Below are positions 48,325 through 58,330 of a stretch of 64,000 nucleotides of DNA, one piece after another (positions within the stretch are counted from its first letter, which is position 1; each line of letters starts with the position of its first letter). The DNA comes from Lentzea guizhouensis (GTDB taxonomy: Bacteria; Actinomycetota; Actinomycetes; Mycobacteriales; Pseudonocardiaceae), in contig NZ_CP016793.1 of NCBI RefSeq assembly GCF_001701025.1, positions 4,526,001 through 4,590,000 of the forward strand, read 5' to 3'. The notes beneath the pieces were generated by a model. The model worked only from the letters and a program-made list of their open reading frames with translations. It made no database searches and was not told the origin of the DNA. The position numbers and the translations under genes were made by a program.

Positions 48325-49005
48325 ATGGCGAAGCGCGCGAGGACGTTGGTGGTGTGGCTGCACGTCGTGACGTCGGTCGGCTGGCTCAGCCAGGCCGTGG
48401 CGTTGCTGGCGTTGATCCTGTACGGGCTGAACACCGGGGATGACAGCGCCTTCAGGATGGCGCGGGTGCTGGACCACCAGGTGCTGGCCTTCATGGGGGC
48501 GGCCAGTGCGTTCACCGGCATGATGCTCAGCGCCACGACGCCGTGGGGGTACTTCCGGCACTGGTGGGTGGCGGCGAAGTTCATGATCACGACCGGGCAG
48601 CTCTACGTGGGGATCTTCATCCTCAGCGACAACCTGGAGGCGGCGGCGCACGGGCACGTCACGCCGTGGTTGCCCGTGGGGACGGCGTGCATGATCAGTG
48701 CGTTCGCGTTACAGACGTGGCTCAGCGTCGCGAAGCCCTGGGGGCGCACGCCGTGGGCGGATCCGAAGATCAAGCTGCCCACGGCGAGCACCAAGGCGTT
48801 CGTGCTGGCGTTGGTCGTGCCGGCGGCCGATCTTGTGATCGGGATCTGCACGAGCAGTCCGGCGCCGTTCCTGATGCTGGTGACCGTGGTCGCCTACGCG
48901 ATCAGGCGGGCCGCCAAGGGGAGACGCCTGTGGTCGGGCGGGTCGGGTCGTGGAAGCGGGGGACGTCCGGCTCGTCGAGGCGCAGCGGCACCAAGCCCTC
49001 GGTGA
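48325..49005 (+). CDS. four-helix integral membrane protein (DUF2269-like)
   Basis: 226 residues, ATG 48325. Four hydrophobic segments: LVVWLHVVTSVGWLSQAVAL, LAFMGAASAFTGMMLS, the WWVAAKFMITTGQLYVGIFI region and AFVLALVVPAADLVIGICTS. The His in WLHVVTS and the general shape recall DUF2269/heme-type membrane proteins; function unknown. The basic tail (RRLWSGGSGRGSGGRPARRG) overlaps the convergent acyltransferase gene by 104 bases, so the real end may be earlier. Confidence 0.7.
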   Translation: MAKRARTLVVWLHVVTSVGWLSQAVALLALILYGLNTGDDSAFRMARVLDHQVLAFMGAASAFTGMMLSATTPWGYFRHWWVAAKFMITTGQLYVGIFILSDNLEAAAHGHVTPWLPVGTACMISAFALQTWLSVAKPWGRTPWADPKIKLPTASTKAFVLALVVPAADLVIGICTSSPAPFLMLVTVVAYAIRRAAKGRRLWSGGSGRGSGGRPARRGAAAPSPR

Positions 49006-49729
49006 TCGCGCGCATGATGCGTTCGTGGGCGCGGCGGGCGTCGCCCATCGTGTCGGCGGACAGGTCGCCGAGCTCGACGGGCTTGCCGAAGTGGACCTTG
49101 AAGGTCGGGCGCTTGCGGACGGCGGAGAACCACGACGTCAGGTACGGGAGGAGGTCCCTCCAGCCGCCCACGCGGAGGTTGCCCCAGTACACGGCCTCGT
49201 GCGCGCCCCACTGGCTGATGGGGATCACCGGGATGTCGCCGCCCAACGCCATGCGCGCCACGCCGGTCTTGCCGCGCTCCGGCCACATGCCGGGGTCCAG
49301 GGTGATCTTGCCCTCGGGGTAGACGGCGATCGGGTCGCCGCCCTTCTGCAACGCCTCCACCGCGCGGTGCATGGCCTCACCGGCGTTCGCCGAGGCGCGG
49401 TCGACGCGCAGGTGGCCGCACGCCTTCAGGGCCGGGCCCATGACCGGGGCGTCGAGCAGGCCGCCGGCGAGCATGAAGCGCGGGTTGACGCCGACCTTGC
49501 GGCACGCGGCGATCAGCACCATCGGGTCGAGGTTGCCGATGTGGTTGGACGCGAGCAGCAACGGCTTGCCGAGCAGCTCGGGTGGAATGTCGCCGGAGAC
49601 CTCGAGCTTCCCGGTCAGCGCGATGAGGCCCTGGTCGATCGCCATGAGCACGCGCCAGAAAAGCGGTGTGGACACGCCGGGCAGCGTACGGCGTGTCGGG
49701 ACGTCTTCGTGCCCGATCAGGTGAACCAT
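48902..49729 (-). CDS. lysophospholipid acyltransferase (PlsC-like)
   Basis: 275 residues. The NHxxxxD motif is SNHIGNLDPMVLIAACRKVG, with PRFMLAGGLLDAPVMGPALK and the substrate motif YPEGKITLDPG. It transfers an acyl group to lysophosphatidate or a related acceptor at the inner membrane face. ATG 49729 chosen; GTG 49741 is four codons upstream. Divergent from ftsK. Confidence 0.9.
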   Translation of the reverse strand: MVHLIGHEDVPTRRTLPGVSTPLFWRVLMAIDQGLIALTGKLEVSGDIPPELLGKPLLLASNHIGNLDPMVLIAACRKVGVNPRFMLAGGLLDAPVMGPALKACGHLRVDRASANAGEAMHRAVEALQKGGDPIAVYPEGKITLDPGMWPERGKTGVARMALGGDIPVIPISQWGAHEAVYWGNLRVGGWRDLLPYLTSWFSAVRKRPTFKVHFGKPVELGDLSADTMGDARRAHERIMRAITEGLVPLRLDEPDVPRFHDPTRPTTGVSPWRPA

Positions 49730-49793
49730 GGGGTTTCGCACGCGTCCCAGTTGCGAACGAGGCTGGTGAGACGCAAGGGACTACCTTATACAC

Positions 49794-52181
49794 ATGGCCG
49801 GGCGTACAGGGACTTCGAGAAAGACCACGTCACGCGGCAAAGCACCAGCGAAGCCGCGGGCGCGATCCACCGCGTCCAGAAAGCCCGCTCCACGCAAGAG
49901 CGGTGGCGCTGTCAGTGCCGTGTGGGGCGGGGTCGGGCGTGGCGTCGGCAGTGTCGTGCGCACGGTGAGCCGCACCAAGGACCTCGATCCCGAACATCGT
50001 CGTGATGGTCTCGGGCTGCTGCTGATCGCGCTCGCGTTCGTGACGGGTGCCGGTGTGTGGTGGCAGGCCGGCGGGCCCGTCGGCAAGTGGGTGGACGTCG
50101 CGGTGCGCAGCTCCGTCGGGTTCCCGGCGGTGATCGTGCCGGTCGTGCTGCTGACCATCGGCGTGACGTTGATGCGCACGGACCCCCAGCCCGACGCACG
50201 GCCGCGGCACATCATCGGCTCGTTGCTGATGATGATCGGCGTGCTCGGCATGTTCCACCTCATCGGCGGCCTGCCGATGGAGCCGGTCGAACGCCGTGAC
50301 GCCGGTGGTGCCCTCGGATACCTGGCCGGCGGGTTCCTGGCGCAGGGCCTGACGTCGTGGGTCGCGGGGCCGCTGCTGTTCCTGATCTTCGCCTACGGCC
50401 TGCTGGTCGTCACGCACACGCCGATCCGCCAGGCGCCGGAACGCATCAGGTCGCTGCTGCACCCCCGGCAGAAGACCGACGTGTTCGCCGACGGCGAGGA
50501 AGAGCTCGAGGAGGAGCCGAAGCCGGTCAAGCTGCGGCGGCCCTCGCGGCGACGCCAGGCCGCCGCGCCCGTGGAGGAGGAGCCGCAGGCCGAGCTGCCG
50601 CTGGAGGAACCGGAACCGGAACCGGCGCCGAAGCCCGCGCCGAGGGAGAAGAAGGCCGCTGCCGCCGCTCCCGAGATGGCGGTGCGCGCCGTCGAGGGCG
50701 ACTACCAGCTGCCGCCGCCGAACATCCTCAAGGATGGCGACGCGCCCAAGGCCCGCAGCAAGGCCAACGACCAGATGATCGAGGCCATCACCGGGGTGCT
50801 GGACCAGTTCTCGATCGACGCCCAGGTCACCGGCTTCACCCGCGGCCCGACGGTCACGCGCTACGAGGTCGAGCTCGGCCCCGGTGTGAAGGTCGAGAAG
50901 ATCACCGCGCTGACCAAGAACATCGCCTACGCGGTCGCCACCGACAACGTCCGGCTGCTCGCACCGATCCCCGGCAAGTCCGCGGTCGGCATCGAGGTGC
51001 CGAACAGCGACCGCGAGATGGTGCGCCTCGGTGACGTGCTGCGCGCGTCGTCGACGGTGAAGGACACGCACCCGATGGTGATCGGCCTCGGCAAGGACAT
51101 CGAGGGCCACATGGTCACCGCGAACCTGACGAAGATGCCGCACCTGCTCGTCGCGGGCTCCACGGGTTCCGGCAAGTCGTCGTTCGTCAACTCGATGCTG
51201 GTCTCGCTGCTGGCACGCGCGACGCCCGACGAGGTCAGGATGATCCTGATCGACCCGAAGATGGTCGAGCTGACGCCGTACGAGGGCATCCCGCACCTGA
51301 TCACCCCGATCATCACGCAGCCGAAGAAGGCGGCGGCGGCGCTCGCGTGGCTGGTCGAGGAGATGGAGCAGCGCTACCAGGACATGCAGGTCAACCGGGT
51401 GCGCCACATCGACGACTTCAACCGCAAGGTGAAGTCCGGCGAGATCGCCGCGCCGCCCGGATCGGAACGGGTGTACCGCCCGTACCCGTACATCATGGCG
51501 ATCGTCGACGAGCTCGCCGACCTGATGATGACGGCGCCGCGCGACGTGGAAGACGCCATCGTGCGCATCACGCAGAAGGCGCGTGCGGCGGGCATCCACC
51601 TGGTGCTGGCGACGCAGCGCCCGTCGGTCGACGTCGTGACCGGCCTGATCAAGACGAACGTGCCGTCGCGGCTGGCGTTCGCCACGTCGTCGCTGACGGA
51701 CTCGCGGGTCATCCTGGACCAGCCCGGCGCCGAGAAGCTGATCGGCATGGGCGACGGGCTCTACCTGCCGATGGGCGCGGGCAAGCCGGTGCGCATCCAG
51801 GGCGCGTTCGTGGGCGACGAAGAGATCTCCCAGATCGTCGACTTCACGAAGAACCAGGCGCAGCCCGAGTACACCGACGGCGTCACGGCGGCCAAGGCGG
51901 GCGAGAAGAAGGAGATCGACGCCGACATCGGCGACGACCTGGAGCTGCTCGTCCAGGCCACGGAGCTGATCGTGACGTCGCAGTTCGGCTCGACGTCGAT
52001 GCTGCAGCGCAAGCTGCGCGTCGGGTTCGCCAAGGCGGGCCGGCTCATGGACCTCCTGGAGACTCGCGGGGTGGTCGGGCCGTCCGAGGGGTCGAAGGCG
52101 CGTGAGGTGCTGATCAAGCCGGACGAGCTGGAGTCGGTGATCTACCTGATGCGCGGCGGCGGGCCGGTCGAGGACGAGTAG
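49794..52181 (+). CDS. ftsK: DNA translocase FtsK
   Basis: 795 residues. Basic N-terminus, four membrane helices (~60-205), a Glu/Pro-rich linker (~210-310), then the RecA-like motor with Walker A GSTGSGKSSFVNS (Lys ~461) and Walker B IMAIVDELADLMMTAP, and the gamma winged helix (~725-790; VTSQFGSTSMLQRKLRVGFA) that reads polar KOPS sites. It pumps chromosome DNA through the septum. TACCTT (49782-49787) lies 6 bases before the ATG, so probably leaderless. Confidence 0.96.
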   Translation: MAGRTGTSRKTTSRGKAPAKPRARSTASRKPAPRKSGGAVSAVWGGVGRGVGSVVRTVSRTKDLDPEHRRDGLGLLLIALAFVTGAGVWWQAGGPVGKWVDVAVRSSVGFPAVIVPVVLLTIGVTLMRTDPQPDARPRHIIGSLLMMIGVLGMFHLIGGLPMEPVERRDAGGALGYLAGGFLAQGLTSWVAGPLLFLIFAYGLLVVTHTPIRQAPERIRSLLHPRQKTDVFADGEEELEEEPKPVKLRRPSRRRQAAAPVEEEPQAELPLEEPEPEPAPKPAPREKKAAAAAPEMAVRAVEGDYQLPPPNILKDGDAPKARSKANDQMIEAITGVLDQFSIDAQVTGFTRGPTVTRYEVELGPGVKVEKITALTKNIAYAVATDNVRLLAPIPGKSAVGIEVPNSDREMVRLGDVLRASSTVKDTHPMVIGLGKDIEGHMVTANLTKMPHLLVAGSTGSGKSSFVNSMLVSLLARATPDEVRMILIDPKMVELTPYEGIPHLITPIITQPKKAAAALAWLVEEMEQRYQDMQVNRVRHIDDFNRKVKSGEIAAPPGSERVYRPYPYIMAIVDELADLMMTAPRDVEDAIVRITQKARAAGIHLVLATQRPSVDVVTGLIKTNVPSRLAFATSSLTDSRVILDQPGAEKLIGMGDGLYLPMGAGKPVRIQGAFVGDEEISQIVDFTKNQAQPEYTDGVTAAKAGEKKEIDADIGDDLELLVQATELIVTSQFGSTSMLQRKLRVGFAKAGRLMDLLETRGVVGPSEGSKAREVLIKPDELESVIYLMRGGGPVEDE

Positions 52182-52329
52182 CGGGATCGGCGGGCTGGTC
52201 GAGCGGCGTGCGGGGCGCGGCTCGGTGGTCTGGCACGACATGGTTCCCCCCGGAAACGGATCGACGCAGGGCGCCCGGTCTGGGCACCTGCGTCGAACGT
52301 ACTCAGGGGGTCTGACAGTTCTGAGCGAC

Positions 52330-52797
52330 CTACTTCAGGCCCGCCTGCTGCAGCGTCGCGGCCGTCGACGAGCCGCTGCCACCGAACTGGCGGACGGCGG
52401 CGTAGTACACGTCGGCGGTGCGGTTGCAGGCCCAGTTGCCGGCGCAGATGCCGTACATGTCGGACTTGAAGCGGTCGTCGATGCGCAGCCGGTTCGCATC
52501 GCTGAAGCGCGACTGCCGCTTGAAGTTGCGGTAGCCGAAGTCGTGACGGTGGCAGGCGGGCAGGAACCTGAAGCCGAAGGGGTTGTCCGGCGAGTAGGAG
52601 CAGCCGTCGGAGGACCAGTCGAGCTGGGCCGCGTAGGGCTGTTCCGCGCGCAGTGTTGTGAACTGGCCGACTGTCTTCGTGAAGACGTAGTCGTCGGTCA
52701 CCGCGACGATGTCCACGGCCTGGGCCGGGGCGCCGGTGAAGACCAGGGCGACGGATGCGGCGGCACCCACGAATGCCGAGCGCAGGGTGTTCGACAT
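52330..52797 (-). CDS. secreted prokaryotic phospholipase A2
   Basis: 155 residues. Signal peptide of ~27 residues (FVGAAASVALVFTGAPAQA). Active-site motif PACHRHDFGYRNF with the His-Asp pair, and four Cys in the positions of two disulfides (DGCSYSPDNP, ACHRHD, ICAGNWACNR). Hydrolyses the sn-2 ester of phospholipids, usually with calcium. RBS AGAGGAGC before the ATG. Confidence 0.92.
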   Translation of the reverse strand: MSNTLRSAFVGAAASVALVFTGAPAQAVDIVAVTDDYVFTKTVGQFTTLRAEQPYAAQLDWSSDGCSYSPDNPFGFRFLPACHRHDFGYRNFKRQSRFSDANRLRIDDRFKSDMYGICAGNWACNRTADVYYAAVRQFGGSGSSTAATLQQAGLK

Positions 52798-53021
52798 GGC
52801 GAGCTCCTCTGATTGTGATCAGGGTCTCGCCCAGTTGTAGCGGGTGGTCGAGTGTCCTCGGTAGACACGATCTGATGAACGTCAGGTGATCATGTGCCCG
52901 CAGGCGAGGTGTCGCAGGCGGTCGGACGGCCTCGGCAACAGCTGCGGCGCTGCCGTCCCGCCTTTATGTCCACATCGGACAGATTGGGTGGCGCGGGATG
53001 CAGCTGTGCCGCCACGCCGGG

Positions 53022-53873
53022 TCAGCGACCAGGTTCATCGTCGTCCCCCCTGCGCAGGAAGTTCTCGATCTCCTGCTCGCTCGGCAGGTCGCCGGCCGGG
53101 TCGACGATGTTCTCGGCGATCGGCGGCAACGGCTGCTCGGCCCACGCGGGCTGGAAGTCGTCGCTGGGCAGCAGCCCGTGCCGGGACGCGAACTCCTCCG
53201 CCGCGTCCCTGATCGACTCCCGCAGCGTGCCGACGACCGCGGTCTCGGCCGTGAACGTCAGCTCGACCAGCAGCGAGCGGACGTTCTCCAGCTGGTTGTC
53301 GTCACCGGCCTTGCGGGCCAGCTCCGGCCAGAACCGCTGCTCGAACAACCGCACGAAGTCCGCCGCGATCGCGTCCGTGGCCGTGCGCAACCGCGTGAAG
53401 CTGTCCATCACGTCGTCGCTGGGCACCCTCAGCCCGGCGAGCCTGCCACCGGCTTCGAGGGCCCACCTACGCGCGTGCGGCCAGCCGTACTTCCAGCGGA
53501 CGAGACCCAGCCGCATTGCCCGGAGGAGGAGACGCGGCTGGACCTCACCCATGGGCACGAGGTGCTTGATGTCGCGCACCTTGATCCGCACCCAGTCGTC
53601 CGGTCCTTCGGTTTCACCCATGCCGAGGACCGTCGCGACGCTTTCGCCCTTCTCGCGCGCGGTGATGAGCTCAGCGATCGCGGGCAGCGAGAACCCCCGC
53701 TGCTGCAACCGCTGCACCAACGTCAGCCGTTCGACGTGCGAGGCGTCGTAGTACGCCACGCGCCCCTGCCGTCTCGGCGCGTGCAGCACACCCTTCGTCT
53801 GGTACATCCGAATGGTGCTGCTGGGCAGCGCGACACGGGCGGCGAGTTCGTCGATGGTGAGCGATTCGGGCAC
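53022..53873 (-). CDS. MerR-family regulator
   Basis: 283 residues. Winged helix SLTIDELAARVALPSSTIRM-YQTKGVL and the second MerR motif GRVAYYDASHVERLTLVQRL-QQRGFSL, then a long helical effector region of ~200 residues instead of the short coiled coil of metal sensors. Ligand unknown. GTG start; a perfect 11-bp dyad lies 39-64 bases upstream (53912-53937). Confidence 0.88.
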   Translation of the reverse strand: MPESLTIDELAARVALPSSTIRMYQTKGVLHAPRRQGRVAYYDASHVERLTLVQRLQQRGFSLPAIAELITAREKGESVATVLGMGETEGPDDWVRIKVRDIKHLVPMGEVQPRLLLRAMRLGLVRWKYGWPHARRWALEAGGRLAGLRVPSDDVMDSFTRLRTATDAIAADFVRLFEQRFWPELARKAGDDNQLENVRSLLVELTFTAETAVVGTLRESIRDAAEEFASRHGLLPSDDFQPAWAEQPLPPIAENIVDPAGDLPSEQEIENFLRRGDDDEPGR

Positions 53874-53911
53874 GGGTCCGATCCTCGCGCCAGCGCGTTC
53901 GTCGAGTCAAC

Positions 53912-53937
53912 ACTGTTCGAGTGATAACTCGAACAGT
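53912..53937. promoter_or_regulatory. dyad upstream of the MerR gene
   Basis: ACTGTTCGAGT-GATA-ACTCGAACAGT is a perfect 11-bp inverted repeat. On the minus strand it is followed by TTGACT (53904-53909 region), a possible -35 of the MerR gene. It also abuts the stop of the argA-type gene, so a terminator is possible, though no U-run follows. Confidence 0.5.
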
Positions 53938-54437
53938 TACAACTCCAAGAGCATCCGGCTGTTGCCGAGCGTGTTCGGCTTCACGTAGCTCAGGTCGAGG
54001 AACTCGGCGACGCCCTCGTCCACCGACCGCATGATCTCCTCGTAGACCTCGGGGCTCACCGGGGTGCCCTCGATCTCCACGAAGCCGTGCTTGCCGAAGA
54101 ACCGCGTCTCGAAGGTGAGCACGAAGATCCGGGTGAGCTGCAGCTCCTTCGCGGTGGCGATCAGCTGGGCCACGATCCGGTGCCCGACGCCGCGGCCGAG
54201 CGCCATGGGGGAGACGGCGACCGAGCGGATCTCGGCCAGGTCCTCCCACATCACGTGCAGGGCGCCACACCCGAGGAGCTCGCCGTCCTCCTCGGCGACC
54301 CAGAACTCCTGGACGGCCTCGTACAGCGTCACCAGGGGTTTGGTGAGCAGGACCTTGCCGGCATACCCGTCGATCAACGCCTTCATGGCGCGCACGTCGC
54401 TGGTGCGGGCGCGCCGCACGACTACCCCACTGGTCAC
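53937..54437 (-). CDS. argA: amino-acid N-acetyltransferase (actinobacterial ArgA type)
   Basis: 166 residues, the short stand-alone GNAT form that makes N-acetylglutamate in actinobacteria (M. tuberculosis Rv2747). RRARTSDVRAMKALIDGYAG-KVLLTKPL at the start, acetyl-CoA motif IRSVAVSPMALGRGVGHRIV, and FVLTFETRFFGKHGFVEIEG. First step of arginine synthesis. GTG 54437 lies 5 bases after the stop of the upstream gene, so they are co-transcribed. Confidence 0.9.
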   Translation of the reverse strand: MTSGVVVRRARTSDVRAMKALIDGYAGKVLLTKPLVTLYEAVQEFWVAEEDGELLGCGALHVMWEDLAEIRSVAVSPMALGRGVGHRIVAQLIATAKELQLTRIFVLTFETRFFGKHGFVEIEGTPVSPEVYEEIMRSVDEGVAEFLDLSYVKPNTLGNSRMLLEL

Positions 54438-54442
54438 AACCG

Positions 54443-55126
54443 TCAAGTATGAGCCGCGCCCCTCGCGTCCCAACGGCGGGCAAGCACCTCGCGTTCCGCG
54501 GCGGAGCACTGCTCGGGGGCGGCGACCGCCCGCAGCGCCGCGTGCACGGCCTGCCGCGCCCGCAGCCACGCCGGGTCGGACAGCACGAGGCTCCCCAGGT
54601 CGGCGTCCCACGTGCGCAGGTGGTCACCGGCGCGGTCGGCGGCCTCGTGGAACGCGGCGTTCACGTGGACCGCGCAGTTCCCCAGGTCCGCGGGCGCACC
54701 CCGCCGCACCGGCTCGCCTTCCGCCACGGCGACGACCGCGACCTGCCGGGGTGTCAGCGCCCGCACCTGCTCCACGAACTCGGCGACCCGCTCCCCGTGC
54801 GGGCCGAGCACCCACCACGACGGCACCTCGTCCACCACGGTCAGCTCGCGGCAGGTGGAGAACCAGCGCTCGTCCTCCTGCCGGCGCTCGTCCGCGACGT
54901 CCCGGACCCGCCACAACCGGCACGGCCACGTCAGCACGTCACGGGCGTGCCGGTACACGTGGAACCCGGCTCGCCAGCGCACGTCGGACGCCGGTTCGGG
55001 GTGCCCGCCACGGCGGCGGGCCGAGAGCCACAGCTCCTCGGAGAACACGACGCGCGCTCCCGGTGCCGGCTCCGGCGAGCCGCGGAAGTCCGCCAGGTCC
55101 GGCCGGACGGGGAAGAACAGCTCCAC
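54443..55126 (-). CDS. hypothetical protein
   Basis: 227 residues, rich in Arg, Trp and Glu ([40 protein letters not shown]). No signal peptide or membrane helix and no family I recognise. The start at GTG 55126 is supported by TATGTT (55135-55140, minus strand) 8 bases upstream. Precedes argA in a two-gene unit and is divergent from rimO. Confidence 0.7.
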   Translation of the reverse strand: MELFFPVRPDLADFRGSPEPAPGARVVFSEELWLSARRRGGHPEPASDVRWRAGFHVYRHARDVLTWPCRLWRVRDVADERRQEDERWFSTCRELTVVDEVPSWWVLGPHGERVAEFVEQVRALTPRQVAVVAVAEGEPVRRGAPADLGNCAVHVNAAFHEAADRAGDHLRTWDADLGSLVLSDPAWLRARQAVHAALRAVAAPEQCSAAEREVLARRWDARGAAHT

Positions 55127-55205
55127 GGCCCGGGAACATACGGGCTCGCGGGGGTCAAGTCCGCTGATTGATGATCCGGGACCTGGGGCGGTTACCCTGA
55201 GCGCC

Positions 55206-56618
55206 GTGTCTTCTCCCACCACTCCGCGACGCGTGTCGCTGCTGACCCTGGGCTGCGCCCGCAACGAGGTCGACTCCGAAGAGCTCGCCGGACGGCTCGG
55301 CGAGGGCGGCTGGGAGCTGGTGGACGAGGGCGCTGACGTCGTCGTCGTCAACACGTGCGGCTTCGTCGAGCAGGCCAAGAAGGACTCGGTCGACACGCTG
55401 CTGGCGGCCAGTGACACCGGCGCCAAGGTCGTGGCGGTCGGGTGCATGGCCGAGCGGTACGGCAAGGAGCTCGCGGACAGCCTGCCCGAGGCGGCGGCGG
55501 TGCTCGGGTTCGACCAGTACAACGACCTGGCCGAGCGGTTGCAGGACGTGCTGCACGGCAAGCCGGTCGAGTCGCACGTGCCGGTGGACCGGCGGACGTT
55601 GCTGCCGATCACGCCGGTCAAGCGCCAGGAGGCCAAGGACGCCGTCCAGGTGCCGGGCCACGGCTGGGGGCCGACCAAGACGCCCCGCAAGCGCCTCGAC
55701 GACGCGCCCGTCGCGCCGCTCAAGATCGCGTCCGGTTGTGACCGCAGGTGCTCGTTCTGCGCGATTCCGAGCTTCCGCGGCGCGTTCGTGTCGCGGCACC
55801 CGGACGAGGTCGTGGCCGAGGCGATGTGGCTCGCCGAGAACGGCGTCAAGGAGCTGTTCCTCGTCAGCGAGAACAGCACCAGCTACGGCAAGGACCTGCC
55901 GCGTGAGCAGGGTGCCCTGGAGCAGCTGCTGCCCAGGCTCGCGAGCATCCCCGGCGTCGAACGGGTGCGGGTCAGCTACCTGCAGCCCGCCGAGACCAAG
56001 CCGAGCCTCGTCGCCGCCATCGCGAAGACCGACAAGGTCGCGAACTACTTCGACATGTCGTTCCAGCACTCCAGCGAGAACGTGCTGCGCCGCATGCGCC
56101 GGTTCGGTGACACCGACAGCTTCCTCAAGCTCGTGTGGCAGATCCGCGAGCACGCGCCCGAGGCGGGCATCCGCAGCAACTTCATCGTGGGCTTCCCCGG
56201 CGAGACCGAGGAGGACCTGCAGGAGCTCGAGCGGTTCCTCACCGAGGCGCGCCTGGACGCGGTCGGCATCTTCGGCTACTCCGACGAGGACGGCACCGAG
56301 GCCGAGGACCTCGACGGCAAGCTCGACGCGGACACCATCGCGGAGCGGGTCACCCGGATCGGCAACCTCGTCGAGGAGCTGACCAGCCAGCGCGCCGAGG
56401 ACCGGGTCGGGACCGAGGTCGTGGTGCTGGTCGAGCAGGAAGAGGACGAGGAGAGCGACTGCGTCGGGCGCGCCGAGCACCAGGCGCCCGAGGTCGACGG
56501 CGAGTGCATCGTGCTGGATGCGGAGGACCTCAAGCGCGGTGACCTGGTCCGCTGCCGGGTCGTGGACTCCGAGGGCGTCGACCTCGTCGTCGAGCCAGTG
56601 GAGGTGCTGGCGACATGA
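55206..56618 (+). CDS. rimO: ribosomal protein S12 methylthiotransferase RimO
   Basis: 470 residues. UPF0004 domain ([45 protein letters not shown]), radical-SAM domain with CDRRCSFC (Cys ~178, 182, 185) and a TRAM domain. Adds a methylthio group to Asp88 of S12. GTG 55206 with TACCCT (55193-55198) 7 bases upstream. ATGA overlap with pgsA. Confidence 0.95.
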   Translation: MSSPTTPRRVSLLTLGCARNEVDSEELAGRLGEGGWELVDEGADVVVVNTCGFVEQAKKDSVDTLLAASDTGAKVVAVGCMAERYGKELADSLPEAAAVLGFDQYNDLAERLQDVLHGKPVESHVPVDRRTLLPITPVKRQEAKDAVQVPGHGWGPTKTPRKRLDDAPVAPLKIASGCDRRCSFCAIPSFRGAFVSRHPDEVVAEAMWLAENGVKELFLVSENSTSYGKDLPREQGALEQLLPRLASIPGVERVRVSYLQPAETKPSLVAAIAKTDKVANYFDMSFQHSSENVLRRMRRFGDTDSFLKLVWQIREHAPEAGIRSNFIVGFPGETEEDLQELERFLTEARLDAVGIFGYSDEDGTEAEDLDGKLDADTIAERVTRIGNLVEELTSQRAEDRVGTEVVVLVEQEEDEESDCVGRAEHQAPEVDGECIVLDAEDLKRGDLVRCRVVDSEGVDLVVEPVEVLAT

Positions 56619-57193
56619 CGGAGGCCAGGAAGGTCCCGCTGCTCAACGTCGCCAACGTCCTCACGATGGCGCGGATGGCACTCGTCCCGGTCTTCCTGAT
56701 CGCCCTGTTCGAAGCCGGTGGGTTCGACACCACCTGGCGGCTCGTCGCGTTCGGCATCTTCGCCGTCGCGAGCTTCACCGACCACATCGACGGCACGCTC
56801 GCCCGCAAGCACGGGCTCATCACCGACTTCGGCAAGATCGCCGACCCGATCGCGGACAAGGCGCTCACCGGGTCGGCGCTGGTGGGCCTGAGCATCCTCG
56901 ACGTGCTGCCGTGGTGGATCACGATCACCATCGCCGTCCGCGAGGTGGGCATCACGCTGCTGCGGTTCTGGGTGATCCGCTACGGCGTCATCCCCGCCAG
57001 CCGCGGCGGCAAGGCCAAGACCGTCGCCCAGGTGTTCGCGATCGGGTTGTTCCTGCTCCCGCAGAACGACGTGCTCTCCGTCGTCGCGTGGGTGATCATG
57101 GCCGCGGCGCTCGTGCTCACGGTCGTCACGGGAATCGACTACGTCGTCCGGGCGTTCAAGATGAAGGCAAGGGCAGGTCGAGCGGTGGCATGA
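56615..57193 (+). CDS. pgsA: CDP-alcohol phosphatidyltransferase (phosphatidylglycerophosphate synthase type)
   Basis: 192 residues, about five membrane helices. The family motif D-x2-DG-x2-AR-x8-G-x3-D-x3-D is seen as [27 protein letters not shown]. Transfers phosphatidyl from CDP-diacylglycerol to glycerol-3-phosphate; corresponds to pgsA3 (Rv2746c) by position. Coupled to rimO and pncC by ATGA overlaps. Confidence 0.93.
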   Translation: MTEARKVPLLNVANVLTMARMALVPVFLIALFEAGGFDTTWRLVAFGIFAVASFTDHIDGTLARKHGLITDFGKIADPIADKALTGSALVGLSILDVLPWWITITIAVREVGITLLRFWVIRYGVIPASRGGKAKTVAQVFAIGLFLLPQNDVLSVVAWVIMAAALVLTVVTGIDYVVRAFKMKARAGRAVA

Positions 57194-57663
57194 ACGTCGT
57201 GGACCTGCTCAAAGCGAACAACCAGACCGTCGCCACGGCCGAGTCGCTCACCGCGGGTCTGCTGTGCGCGACGATCGTCGACACACCGGGGGCGAGTGCC
57301 GTGGTCCGCGGTGGGTTGATCGTCTACGCCACCGAGCTCAAGCACGAGCTCGCCGGCGTGGACCAGCAGTTGCTCGACGAGCACGGAGCCGTGCACCCCG
57401 AGGTGGCTCTCCAGCTGGCCGACGGCGCGCGCGAGCGGTGCCGGGCGGACTGGGGGATCGGGCTCACCGGGGTCGCTGGGCCGGACCCGCAGGACGGAGT
57501 CGCTCCGGGGACGGTCCACATCGGCTTGAGCGGACCTGGAGTGTCCACGGTGCGGACCGTCACTGTGAGTGGCGACCGAAAAGCGGTGCGTCTCACAGCC
57601 GTGGAGAAAGCCCTGGTCCTGCTCTCGGGGTACCTGCTGATGACCGGCGACGGGAACAAATGA
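57190..57663 (+). CDS. pncC: nicotinamide-nucleotide amidase (CinA C-terminal domain)
   Basis: 157 residues, the amidase domain alone. VATAESLTAGLLCATIVDTP-GAS (Ser nucleophile region), VVRGGLIVYATELKHELAGV, DWGIGLTGVAGPDPQDGVAPG. Deamidates NMN in the pyridine nucleotide salvage route. Overlaps pgsA by 4 bases and ends the rimO-pgsA-pncC operon. Confidence 0.94.
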   Translation: MNVVDLLKANNQTVATAESLTAGLLCATIVDTPGASAVVRGGLIVYATELKHELAGVDQQLLDEHGAVHPEVALQLADGARERCRADWGIGLTGVAGPDPQDGVAPGTVHIGLSGPGVSTVRTVTVSGDRKAVRLTAVEKALVLLSGYLLMTGDGNK

Positions 57664-57676
57664 TGACCGGCCGTTC

Positions 57677-57693
57677 GTTCGCCCTTGGCGGAC
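57677..57693. promoter_or_regulatory. ClgR-box-like site upstream of clgR
   Basis: GTTCGCCCTTGGCGGAC holds CGCCCTTGGCG (57680-57690); its complement CGCCAAGGGCG matches CGCYNANRGCG, the core I remember for ClgR boxes in Corynebacterium. It lies 76 bases before the clgR ATG. Autoactivation of clgR is known in relatives. Confidence 0.5.
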
Positions 57694-57768
57694 GTGTTCG
57701 GAAGTCACTGCCCGTTGTCGGTGTCGATCGGTAACGTAGGGACACGGCCGGCCGGAAGGAGGCGCGCG

Positions 57769-58191
57769 ATGACCGTGCTGCTGCGCGAGGCGATCGGTGA
57801 TCGGCTTCGCCATGCCCGCACCAACCAACGCCGCACGCTGCGCGAGGTCTCTCGGACCGCCCGCGTGAGCCTGGGGTACCTGTCCGAGGTGGAGCGCGGC
57901 CGCAAAGAGGCGTCCAGCGAGCTCCTCGCGGCCATCTGCGAGGCGTTAGAGCTGCCTCTGTCCGAACTGCTGCACCACGTCGCCTCCGACATCGGCGCCG
58001 TCCAGCAGACGCCGGACACGGTGCCGGACACCGTTCCCGGTGGTCGCGGCGAGCGCGGCAAGCTGGAGGGTGGCCGGGTGCTGCCGAGCACGCTCTCGGA
58101 CGACCTGTCCGACCTGCGGTTGCAGCCGATGCTCAGCCACCGCCTCACGAGCAAGATCGGCGAGAAACCGAAAGCAGTGGTCGCCGCATAG
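57769..58191 (+). CDS. clgR: Clp-gene regulator ClgR
   Basis: 140 residues. XRE helix-turn-helix [40 protein letters not shown], then [20 protein letters not shown]. The C-terminal PKAVVAA ends in Ala-Ala, the type of tail by which ClgR is degraded by ClpP in relatives. Activates clp protease and psp genes under envelope or proteotoxic stress. ATG after AAGGAGG. Position clgR-pspA-pspM matches M. tuberculosis Rv2745c-Rv2743c. Confidence 0.93.
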   Translation: MTVLLREAIGDRLRHARTNQRRTLREVSRTARVSLGYLSEVERGRKEASSELLAAICEALELPLSELLHHVASDIGAVQQTPDTVPDTVPGGRGERGKLEGGRVLPSTLSDDLSDLRLQPMLSHRLTSKIGEKPKAVVAA

Positions 58192-58211
58192 GGCACCCAT
58201 CTGTCGTTTTC

Positions 58212-58243
58212 GACCCCGTTCACCACTTCCGGTGAACGGGGTC
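58212..58243 (+). terminator. terminator after clgR
   Basis: GACCCCGTTCACC (58212-58224) and GGTGAACGGGGTC (58231-58243): perfect 13-bp stem, 6-base loop. Confidence 0.8.
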
Positions 58244-58330
58244 GCTGGCATCCGGGCGAGCTGAGAGACCGCTGAGAAGGTCTGTGGTCCCCGCCACGTG
58301 ACTCGCTGCAACAACAGCGGCCACCCGCGC

